From Peptococcaceae bacterium (GTDB lineage: Bacteria; Bacillota; Dehalobacteriia; UBA7702), in the NCBI GenBank assembly GCA_019415505.1, contig DXZC01000058.1, positions 1 through 13,725 on the forward strand: a stretch of 13,725 nucleotides of DNA, given 5' to 3'. Position 1 is the stretch's first letter. Every line of letters starts with the position of its first letter. Positions 8,332 through 13,725 of the stretch are shown one piece after another. The position numbers and the translations under genes are program-made. The notes below the pieces were generated by a model that saw only the letters and a list, made by a program, of their open reading frames with translations, ran no database searches and had not been told where the DNA came from.

Positions 8332-8865
8332 ATGCAATATGTTAATTATTATCAATCCCCCCTGGGCCAGATTCTTTTGGCTGCTGATGATAGCGGTTTA
8401 ACAGGCCTTTGGTTTGAGCAACAAAAGTATTACGCCGCCAAACTGGGGCCTGAGCATATAGAACGGGAGTTGCCTGTTTTTGCACAGGCTAAGGAATGGC
8501 TGGATATTTACTTTGCCGGCCAGGAACCGGATTTTATGCCCTCCATTCATATGCTGGGCTCCCCTTTTCAAATTAAGGTTTGGCAAATTTTAACAAAAAT
8601 TCCCTATGGTCAGACAACCACCTACGGTGAGATAGCCCAAAAAATTGCCCAACAGCAGGGCTTGTCCCATATGTCCCCCCAGGCGGTAGGGGGCGCGGTA
8701 GGCCGCAACAGGGTTTCCCTAATTATCCCCTGCCACAGAGTGGTGGGGGCCAACGGCAGCCTGACGGGATATGCCGGGGGCCTGGAGAGAAAGGTTCAAC
8801 TGTTGACCTTGGAAAATGTTGATTTAGGGCCTTTATTTAGACCCACCAGGGGAACAGCTCTGTAA
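8332..8865 (+). CDS. ogt: Methylated-DNA--protein-cysteine S-methyltransferase
   Basis: This 177-residue suicide repair protein transfers the alkyl group from O6-alkylguanine (and O4-alkylthymine) in DNA to its own cysteine. The signature IIPCHRV (residues 131-137) contains the acceptor Cys134. Upstream are SPFQIKVWQ (77-85), IPYGQTTTYGEIA (90-102) and AVGGAVGRN (118-126), which form the DNA-binding helix-turn-helix with its Arg finger. GGLERKVQLLTLE (149-161) closes the domain. A typical N-terminal ribonuclease-like domain covers about residues 1-70. The start ATG has AGGAG seven bases before it. Length fits the stand-alone Ogt/MGMT type with no Ada-like N-terminal regulator. It is a single gene, probably ended by the terminator at 9013-9057, and its expression may depend on the long repetitive leader upstream. 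Confidence 0.96.
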   Translation: MQYVNYYQSPLGQILLAADDSGLTGLWFEQQKYYAAKLGPEHIERELPVFAQAKEWLDIYFAGQEPDFMPSIHMLGSPFQIKVWQILTKIPYGQTTTYGEIAQKIAQQQGLSHMSPQAVGGAVGRNRVSLIIPCHRVVGANGSLTGYAGGLERKVQLLTLENVDLGPLFRPTRGTAL

Positions 8866-9012
8866 GTTGGCCCTGCAAGTAATTGCTTAGCCCCTAAAAT
8901 GAGGACCATTGCCAGGCAGCCTGTGTCGCTGCGACCTTCCCCCTGAAAAATTGGGGGGCTGACCGCATTAATTAAGGACCACAAGCCTCAGTAACCCCCC
9001 CAAAAATAGAAC
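8866..9012. other. Intergenic, C/G-tract inverted repeats
   Basis: No gene is visible. A CCCCC/GGGGG hairpin with a nine-base loop (8939-8957) shares its G-run with a second possible pairing, TTGGGGGG with CCCCCCAA near 8996-9003, so the two structures exclude one another. No adjoining gene or ligand-type motif supports a riboswitch. Confidence 0.4.
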
Positions 9013-9057
9013 AAAGCCGGTAACGCCCACATTTCCCAGGCGGTTAGCGGCTTTTTT
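9013..9057 (+). terminator. Rho-independent terminator after ogt
   Basis: AAAGCCG pairs with CGGCTTT, then after a G-G mismatch TAAC pairs with GTTA and GCC with GGC. The stem is followed directly by six T on the plus strand (9052-9057). It lies about 150 bp after the ogt stop codon with no gene in between. The following stretch 9058-9280 shows nothing recognisable. Confidence 0.7.
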
Positions 9058-9283
9058 GCTACCCTGAGCTAATAATAAGTACGATTAGGTAGACAGAAGG
9101 TTAAAGAACTAGGTTAAACTTGAGCCATTCAGCCCTTTACATAGGACCTAGGGACATAACTGACCATTGAAACAAATGTTTATCTTTATTTTTAGTCTCA
9201 CAACGCCCTGGGAGGTGTAAAACTAGGTATACCCACCCCAGTTAACAAAAAAAAAACGCCGCCATTATCAATAATACCAACCG

Positions 9284-9426
9284 TATCAATAGCGATAACT
9301 ATAACAATAGCGACTACCGCAACATTAGCGACAACTGCATTAACAGCGACAACTACGACAATAGCGACAACCGCATCATTAGCCACAACTACAACATTAG
9401 CGACAACTGCACTAACAGCGAAAACA
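9284..9426. repeat. 18-bp tandem array, eight copies without indels, upstream of the recombinase
   Basis: The core AGCGA (AGCCA once) occurs at 9291, 9309, 9327, 9345, 9363, 9381, 9399 and 9417, a perfect 18-bp period over eight copies. The unit is close to ACATTAGCGACAACTGCA. Read on the minus strand it would encode Val/Ala/Asn-rich hexapeptides within a 106-residue open frame, but the putative start of that frame overlaps the recombinase start and lacks a ribosome binding site. The array is AC-rich on one strand. An A10 tract lies upstream at about 9247-9256. Confidence 0.85.
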
Positions 9427-9509
9427 AAATCACCGCCAGCTCGGCAAGAAAAAAATAATAGCCGATTTGGACGGCATATGGCGGCAGGCGGAGCGCATAG
9501 ATTGATAGC

Positions 9510-11027
9510 ATGGAACAATACGCTATTTATTTACGAAAATCCCGTGAGGACAAAGAGGCGGAGGCGGCGGGCAAGGGAGAAACCTTGGCCCGGCATGAAC
9601 AGCTGCTCTTGGAAACAGCGCGCCAGCAGGGCCTGACAATCGGCGCGATATACCGGGAAATCGTCAGCGGTGAAACCATTGCCGCCCGCCCGGAAATGCT
9701 GCGGCTCTTAGCTGACGTTGGCGCTGGAAAATGGAGCGGCGTGCTGGTAACCGAGGTTCCCCGTTTAGCCCGTGGCAATACTAGCGACCAAGGTTTGGTG
9801 GTGGAAGCCTTCAGCCGCTCCGGCACCTTGATTATTACGCCCCAGGAAACAATCGACCCCAATAATGAGATTGACGAGGATCGCCTGGATTTAAGCCTGT
9901 TTATGTCCAGATTTGAATATAAGTTTATCAAACGCCGTATGATGCGGGGACGCGCCGCCTCCCTGAACGACGGCAAATACCTCTGCCCTACCCCGCCCTA
10001 CGGCTATAAGCGGATAAAGCTGGCCCGGGAAAAGGGCTGGTCCCTGGAAATTATCCCCAGGGAAGCGGAGGTGGTGCGCCTGGTCTTTCAGAAATACGCC
10101 CAAGAGCAGGAATCCCTAAGCGCCATAGCTGCCCAGCTAAACGCAATGGGCATAGCCACCCGTAAAGGCGGGCCCTGGCAACCCAATACCCTGCGGCAAA
10201 TGTTAAAAAACCCGATTTACGACGGTAAAATCTGGTGGGGTAAGCGCAACCCCACCAAAAGGGATAATAAGCCCCCCACAATTTTGCCGGGGCGACACGA
10301 AGCCATATTAAACCCCAACCTATATGAGGAGGCCCAAAAGAGGTTTGGGGCACAGTCGCCGCCCCCCACTAAGGCTTTACAAAACCCTCTGGCGGGCTTG
10401 GTCTATTGCGCTGACTGCGGCAAAGCCATGCTGCGCCTGCCTCACGCCAAGGGAGAGCGCCCAGACCAGCTATACTGCCGCACTAAATCTTGCGCTAACG
10501 TGGCTTCATATTTATATATAGTGGAGCAAAAGACCTTAGCAGCGCTGGAAAACTGGGTTGCGGCCTATAGCTTAGATTTAACGGGCCAAGACTCAGGGGA
10601 GATTGAGAGCCAACAACAGCGTATAGCGGCCCAGTCCCAAGCAGCCCTGGACCAGGAGATTAAAGCCAAGCAAGAGCAATTAGATAATACCTATAATTTA
10701 TTGGAACAGGGCCTTTACACCCCAGCCCTCTTTGAGGAACGTCAGAAAATCTTAACCGCGCAAATAGCCGGGGCAGAAAAACAACGCCGGGAACTAGGCG
10801 CAGAGCTGGCACAACTAGCAAAGGCCGCAGCCCTCTGGGAGACTCCGAAACCGCTATGGCCTGAATCCCAGCTGGCCCTAGCCTGCTATAGCCAGTTAAA
10901 GGACCCTAAAGCGAAAAATGAACTTTTAAAGGTAATTATTGGGAAAATAGAGTATAAAAAAACCCCGGACCATAAAGGCCCGGATGATTTTACCCTGAAA
11001 ATATATCCTCGCGTGCCCCGTATATAG
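9510..11027 (+). CDS. Large serine recombinase (site-specific integrase/resolvase family)
   Basis: This 505-residue enzyme cuts and rejoins DNA at att-type sites through a covalent serine-DNA intermediate. The N-terminal catalytic domain (about 1-150) begins YLRKSRED with nucleophile Ser11 and Arg9; VSGE (52-55) and EVPRLARG (82-89) are the further active-site blocks. A recombinase domain follows (about 155-275, PPYGYKR at 162-168), then a zinc ribbon with Cys300, Cys303, Cys323 and Cys328, and a Gln-rich coiled coil (about 365-440). The size fits phage/ICE integrases and SpoIVCA-like excisionases. The ATG at 9510 has no good ribosome binding site: GGAG lies 16 bases away. An in-frame ATT at 9501 would be seven bases from it. 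No phage or conjugation genes flank it, so it is a solitary recombinase, perhaps an element remnant or programmed-rearrangement enzyme. Confidence 0.93.
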   Translation: MEQYAIYLRKSREDKEAEAAGKGETLARHEQLLLETARQQGLTIGAIYREIVSGETIAARPEMLRLLADVGAGKWSGVLVTEVPRLARGNTSDQGLVVEAFSRSGTLIITPQETIDPNNEIDEDRLDLSLFMSRFEYKFIKRRMMRGRAASLNDGKYLCPTPPYGYKRIKLAREKGWSLEIIPREAEVVRLVFQKYAQEQESLSAIAAQLNAMGIATRKGGPWQPNTLRQMLKNPIYDGKIWWGKRNPTKRDNKPPTILPGRHEAILNPNLYEEAQKRFGAQSPPPTKALQNPLAGLVYCADCGKAMLRLPHAKGERPDQLYCRTKSCANVASYLYIVEQKTLAALENWVAAYSLDLTGQDSGEIESQQQRIAAQSQAALDQEIKAKQEQLDNTYNLLEQGLYTPALFEERQKILTAQIAGAEKQRRELGAELAQLAKAAALWETPKPLWPESQLALACYSQLKDPKAKNELLKVIIGKIEYKKTPDHKGPDDFTLKIYPRVPRI

Positions 11028-11038
11028 CTTATAACGCA

Positions 11039-11296
11039 CTATAGATATTGCAGTGTATATACATTGTAAATGGAGCTTAAGACGCAGCTATAATCGCAGC
11101 AGCCGAAGCAGCAATCATTGCCGCAGCCTGAATTTGTGAAGCCACAGCCGCAACCACCGCAATTTCCGTTATTTCCGCAATTTCCGCACCCGCAACATCC
11201 ACCACAACCACAACAACAACAATCATTGGAGGAACAGCATCTGTCACAGCAGCAACAGCAGCAGTCCGAGGAACGGTTTCCGCTTTTTCTACTCAT
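11039..11296 (-). CDS. Cys/Gly-rich small protein, possible spore coat component
   Basis: The predicted protein has 85 residues, 26 of them Cys (31 percent), including runs of six, two and four Cys (residues 12-29), then Gly-Cys-Asn repeats to about residue 60 and further Cys pairs. The C-terminal tail (SSIYNVYTLQYL) lacks Cys. There is no signal peptide or membrane segment. The ATG is preceded by AAAGGAGG with a nine-base gap, one of the best ribosome binding sites in the window, which favours this frame over the Gln/Pro-rich frame on the opposite strand. A sigma-K-type promoter match lies just upstream. Very Cys-rich small proteins occur in spore coats, where they become disulfide cross-linked, and among metal-binding proteins; no homologue is recognised. 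The gene converges on the recombinase, with 11 bp between stop codons. Confidence 0.72.
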   Translation of the reverse strand: MSRKSGNRSSDCCCCCCDRCCSSNDCCCCGCGGCCGCGNCGNNGNCGGCGCGFTNSGCGNDCCFGCCDYSCVLSSIYNVYTLQYL

Positions 11297-11329
11297 TAAA
11301 AAGGGCCTCCTTTATTTTTTATCATGGTG

Positions 11330-11357
11330 TAAGATATGAAGGTAGGCCGGATTTTGT
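11330..11357 (-). promoter_or_regulatory. Candidate sigma-K (mother-cell sporulation) promoter for the Cys-rich gene
   Basis: On the minus strand AC (11357-11356) is followed after exactly 17 bases by CATATCTTA (11338-11330). This matches the Bacillus sigma-K consensus, AC, a 16-17-base gap, then CATANNNTA. It lies about 35 bases before the start codon of the Cys-rich gene, a suitable distance for a promoter and short leader carrying the GGAGG site. The match is short, so chance is possible. Confidence 0.5.
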
Positions 11358-11399
11358 TACATTATCCCCGTTTTTTCCCGTCGGAAACTCAAAGGTATT

Positions 11400-12314
11400 T
11401 TATAACAAGGTAATGACCAGGGGTATGGTAACTATGGACAAAATGGTGGCAATAAATATGCCCTTGGAGGCCAGGGCTTCATCGCCGCCGTATTCCATTG
11501 TCAGCATAGCGGCGTTAGTGGCCGAAGGCATGGCGGTGGTAATCACCGCTGCCCCTAAAATTAAGGGATTATCAATAACTTGATGAAAACATAGCCAGAT
11601 TAAAACCGGGCAGAGCAGAAGCTTAACCAGGGACACGGCATAGACCCGAGCGTCGTTAAACACCTCTTTAACGGGAACAGACCCCAGAGAAGCCCCCACT
11701 ACCAGCATGGCGCCGGGTACGGTTATGCTGCCTAGAAGGTCCACAGTTTCCACGATTGGGCCGGGGAATTTAAGGGGTAAGATATAGAGAATTAACGCTA
11801 GAATTGAAGCCAAAAGGGAAGGATTTAACAGGACCTGGCGGCTGAGGCGAAATTTTTCACCCGCTGACAGCATGGCTACGCCCACGGAAAAAATCAACAA
11901 ATTAAAGGGTATGTTAAACAGGGCGGCGTAAAAAACAGCTTCCTTGCCGTAAACCGCGGTTATAATGGGAAAACCCACAAAGCCCACGTTGCCGAACATC
12001 GCCAAAAAGCTATATACCCCGGCTTTTTCCCGTGGCGCCCGCAAAATCCGGGGGGTTAAAAAGGCTAAAAGACCTAAAATAGCATAGGAAGCAAAGGCCA
12101 CGGCTAGAAGCAGCAGTAAATCCCAGCCCGCCATTTTTTCCCCAATGGACATTACTGAAGCCAATACCATAGCCGGCAAGGTTATATTGACAATAAGTTT
12201 AGATAACAGGCGGTTGCCCTCCTTAGTAATAAAGGAAACCTTATTGGCAATATAGCCTATTGCCATAATAATAAATAGGGTGAGCATTTCCTCAATAACC
12301 GCGAAAACTTCCAT
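11400..12314 (-). CDS. AEC family transporter (auxin efflux carrier-like permease)
   Basis: This 304-residue membrane protein has about ten hydrophobic segments, the usual bacterial AEC size. Such proteins move organic acids, for example malate/malonate, or other anions; the plant auxin name is historical. Family marks are VNITLPAMVL (residues 42-51) in the second segment, GNVGFVGFP (108-116) in the crossover helix, and TAMPSATNAAM near residue 263 in the second half. The ATG at 12314 is preceded by AGGAG with an eight-base gap. A TATAAT lies at 12350-12345 on the minus strand, giving a very short leader. Upstream a minus-strand terminator (12390-12431) isolates it from the Spo0E-like gene, so it is likely transcribed alone or with the Cys-rich gene 100 bp downstream. 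Confidence 0.92.
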   Translation of the reverse strand: MEVFAVIEEMLTLFIIMAIGYIANKVSFITKEGNRLLSKLIVNITLPAMVLASVMSIGEKMAGWDLLLLLAVAFASYAILGLLAFLTPRILRAPREKAGVYSFLAMFGNVGFVGFPIITAVYGKEAVFYAALFNIPFNLLIFSVGVAMLSAGEKFRLSRQVLLNPSLLASILALILYILPLKFPGPIVETVDLLGSITVPGAMLVVGASLGSVPVKEVFNDARVYAVSLVKLLLCPVLIWLCFHQVIDNPLILGAAVITTAMPSATNAAMLTMEYGGDEALASKGIFIATILSIVTIPLVITLL

Positions 12315-12350
12315 TTTACAAGCTCCTCTTTAAGCTCCTCATATATTATA
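12315..12350 (-). promoter_or_regulatory. -10 element and duplicated ribosome binding site before the AEC gene
   Basis: TATAAT is at 12350-12345 on the minus strand. It is followed by two tandem copies of GAGGAGCTT, the second of which (AGGAG at 12327-12323) is correctly placed eight bases before the ATG. The first copy is too far from the ATG for initiation and may be a standby site or a local duplication. No convincing -35 is seen. Confidence 0.5.
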
Positions 12351-12389
12351 CAATCGGTTTTTATTATTTGATTCGTTTTATTTTAGCAT

Positions 12390-12431
12390 AAAAAAAGAGC
12401 CTTGAACAGGCAAATTATTGCCTATCAAGGC
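12390..12431 (-). terminator. Rho-independent terminator on minus strand
   Basis: GCCTTGA (12399-12405) pairs with TCAAGGC (12425-12431), and AGGCAA (12408-12413) pairs with TTGCCT (12418-12423) around a four-base loop. On the minus strand the stem is followed by CTC and then seven T (12396-12390). It would end the Spo0E-like gene's transcript about 200 bp after its stop codon. Confidence 0.8.
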
Positions 12432-12638
12432 CGTTTCCTCACATTTTTGCAAAGAAAATGCACCAAAAAGTTTAATTTGACATGCCTAAAAAAACGGAAG
12501 TAAAGAATAAATCACAGAAAAAATCTATCATCAACACAATACCGCCCCCATGTCCCGACAACAATAGACATATCGGAACGGCACCATGACAATAGCATCA
12601 AGATGCGGGAAAAATTTCCCGAAAATTAAGGCTTTACT

Positions 12639-12827
12639 TTAAGCATTTTTACTACTCATAATATGAGATTTTAGGCAGTGGTCAGTCAGACGGTTAGTTA
12701 ATTTAACCATACGGTCAGAGGTTAAAGGCTCATTCTCTGCGGTGAGGCGGTTTAACTCCTGGCGGCAGCGATATATTTGTGTGATATGCCACTTTTCTGA
12801 GTTATTTAATTCTTGAGTTTCTTTCAT
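12639..12827 (-). CDS. Spo0E-like small protein with degenerate signature
   Basis: This 62-residue soluble, mostly helical protein resembles the Spo0E family of aspartyl-phosphate phosphatases, which dephosphorylate Spo0A~P and delay sporulation. Residues about 18-54 fit the two-helix pattern: IYRCRQELNRL, a turn (ENEPLTSD), then MVKLTNRLTDHCLKSH. The position of the family signature SQELD reads TNRLT here, so the usual Asp is replaced and an Asp sits one residue later; catalytic activity is therefore doubtful. The ATG at 12827 is chosen because GGAGG lies seven bases before it; an upstream ATG seven codons earlier contains that site within its coding sequence. It is a single gene, ended by the terminator at 12390-12431. 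The family call rests on pattern only; it could be an unrelated small helical protein. Confidence 0.6.
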   Translation of the reverse strand: MKETQELNNSEKWHITQIYRCRQELNRLTAENEPLTSDRMVKLTNRLTDHCLKSHIMSSKNA

Positions 12828-12842
12828 CTTCACACCTCCCAA

Positions 12843-12880
12843 ATTCATAATTTATGATATAGTTACCACTTTTTATGAAT
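12843..12880. promoter_or_regulatory. Inverted repeat upstream of the Spo0E-like gene, possible operator
   Basis: ATTCATAA (12843-12850) and TTATGAAT (12873-12880) form a perfect 8-bp inverted repeat with a 22-base gap, and another TTATGA half-site lies at 12852-12857. It occupies the leader/promoter zone 16-53 bases before the start codon. It may bind a dimeric regulator or be a chance feature of AT-rich DNA. The region 12881-13140 shows nothing else I can identify. Confidence 0.3.
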
Positions 12881-13137
12881 CTATTGTAGCACACCGCGGT
12901 CATATAATCTGTCGAATTCAGTCGAGGGTTAAAATTTTTTTTACTTTTTTAGGAAAATAAACGATAAATCATCTCAAAACCTCGTTATAGTCCCTTTCTT
13001 GTTTTAATTTGCCATAAATTCACGAGATTGCCCGCGACAAATTATTCGCATATTCGATTTTTTCCTTACCAAAGTCACAGAAAGTTATGACTTTAAAAAA
13101 GTAAAATCCATGTAAAGCCCTATTTTAAGTTTATTAC

Positions 13138-13187
13138 AAAAAACTGGGAAACCGCGCCCAATACTCTCTTGGCCCAGTTTCCCAGTT
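13138..13187 (-). terminator. Terminator-like hairpin on minus strand
   Basis: AACTGGGAAAC (13142-13152) pairs perfectly with GTTTCCCAGTT (13177-13187). The 24-base loop can itself form a small CCAA/TTGG pairing. On the minus strand the stem runs into TTTTTT. It lies about 190 bp downstream of the stop of the right-edge gene and would end its transcript. Confidence 0.6.
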
Positions 13188-13240
13188 GCTAAATTCGGGG
13201 TTTTGCTCAAGGATTGTTCTAGCTTTGCCCTTACATAACC

Positions 13241-13390
13241 GCTAGCTTATTTTCATACCCTCTAACTTCATTTAATTTCAGCTAGCTTATTTCCGTGATA
13301 GTCAACCTATTTCCATACCAGATAACTACATACCGGCAAATTTATTCCACACCAGCTAACTTATTATCAAGTCAGCTAAATTATTTCCAT
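13241..13390. repeat. Degenerate 20-bp tandem array, about eight copies
   Basis: The unit is close to GCTAACTTATTTCCATACCA. Copies start at 13241, 13261, 13281, 13301 and 13321, then after a shortened unit at 13354 and 13374, a 20-bp period. The final copy contains the stop codon of the gene to its right, so the array abuts and slightly enters that coding region. Confidence 0.7.
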
Positions 13391-13725
13391 TGGGGGCGGC
13401 CTACCGCGGCGATGTCCAATAAGGTTTCAATGTGAATACGCACGCTGTCGTTGTAACTGTTGCCGCTAATTACGTCCTTACGGTCAACGAGGATATCGTA
13501 ATTCTTCACGCCCTGTTTTGCCATTTCCTCCCGGACTTTCTCCTTGCCCTCGGCAATGGCCTTGGCAATAGCCCGGCGCATCAGCTCGTCAGGATTAGCG
13601 TATGCTTCCTCGCCCTCGGCTTCTTCATTCTCCACAGCATAAAAGGGTATTTGCCCCCAGGGGGCGTAAATGCCAATACAGCTTTGCTCATGGTTCTGCA
13701 CCTTAATATGGTACAGGGTCATCAC
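13381..13725 (-). CDS. Hypothetical protein, reaches the right edge of the window
   Basis: At least 114 residues are encoded, ending PQWK at a TAA inside the 20-bp array. The frame starts GTG ATG at the very end of the window, so either is possible as a start (MTLYHIKVQN follows), or the gene continues beyond the window; the ribosome binding site is not visible. The N-terminal part is mixed strand-like (residues 2-30), the middle is acidic (VENEEAEGEEAY), then a long charged helix (about 46-74, DELMRRAIAKAIAEGKEKV), and a C-terminal part DILVDRKDVISGNSYNDSVR ending in a helix and AAVGRPQWK. No membrane segment is seen. I do not recognise the family. A minus-strand terminator at 13138-13187 lies downstream. 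Confidence 0.7.
   Translation of the reverse strand: MMTLYHIKVQNHEQSCIGIYAPWGQIPFYAVENEEAEGEEAYANPDELMRRAIAKAIAEGKEKVREEMAKQGVKNYDILVDRKDVISGNSYNDSVRIHIETLLDIAAVGRPQWK

Noticed and set aside
9198..9518. Val/Ala-rich 106-residue minus-strand protein over the 18-bp array
   Set aside because: Its start lies inside the recombinase start region with no ribosome binding site, and the composition is entirely explained by the 18-bp repeat. A real peptide cannot be excluded without expression data.
11118..11339. Gln/Pro-rich plus-strand open frame opposite the Cys-rich gene
   Set aside because: It is the complement of Cys/Gly codons, lacks a ribosome binding site, and runs through the promoter and ribosome binding site of the minus-strand gene.

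Overview
This window looks like chromosome from a low-to-mid GC, probably endospore-forming member of the Bacillota (clostridial or Negativicutes-like). The reasons are strong AGGAG/GGAGG ribosome binding sites before most genes, a Spo0E-like small protein, a Cys-rich small protein behind a match to the sporulation sigma-K promoter consensus, and a MATE/APC/AEC transporter set typical of such genomes. No rRNA, tRNA, CRISPR array or transposase is visible. Species assignment is not possible from sequence reading alone.

Layout, left to right. Positions 1-330 are AT-rich and hold a perfect minus-strand terminator hairpin (224-253). Positions 330-3660 hold no convincing gene. They contain three consecutive stem-loops (389-460), a large degenerate array of about 75-bp units (about 522-2060), a diverged sister array of about 73-bp units (about 2750-3310), and two copies of a trailing module of about 85 bp. 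Next come a minus-strand MATE exporter (3662-5014), a degenerate 35-36-bp array (5090-5610), a minus-strand APC amino-acid permease (5621-7102) and a small unknown minus-strand protein (7356-7559) with a terminator hairpin after it. On the plus strand a promoter-like extended -10 (7791-7799) and a hairpin precede a 24-bp array (about 7880-8275), then an ogt-type DNA alkyltransferase (8332-8865) with a terminator at 9013-9057. An exact-period 18-bp array (9284-9426) precedes a large serine recombinase (9510-11027). A Cys-rich 85-residue protein converges on it (11039-11296, minus). Then follow an AEC transporter (11400-12314, minus), a Spo0E-like small protein (12639-12827, minus), a 20-bp array (13241-13390) and an unrecognised minus-strand protein reaching the right edge.

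The most distinctive property is that most long intergenic regions carry their own tandem repeat family, each with a different unit length (75, 73, 35-36, 24, 18, 20 and a small 14-bp one). In the 75-bp family each full unit can form two hairpins, and the second shows compensatory base changes between copies, which argues for selection or copying at the level of nucleic acid structure rather than protein.

The protein genes do not form one pathway. They are mostly single-gene units (three transporters, one DNA repair enzyme, one recombinase, small proteins) with their own ribosome binding sites and often their own terminators. The Cys-rich protein with its sigma-K-like promoter is the best candidate for a novel, possibly spore-related component.
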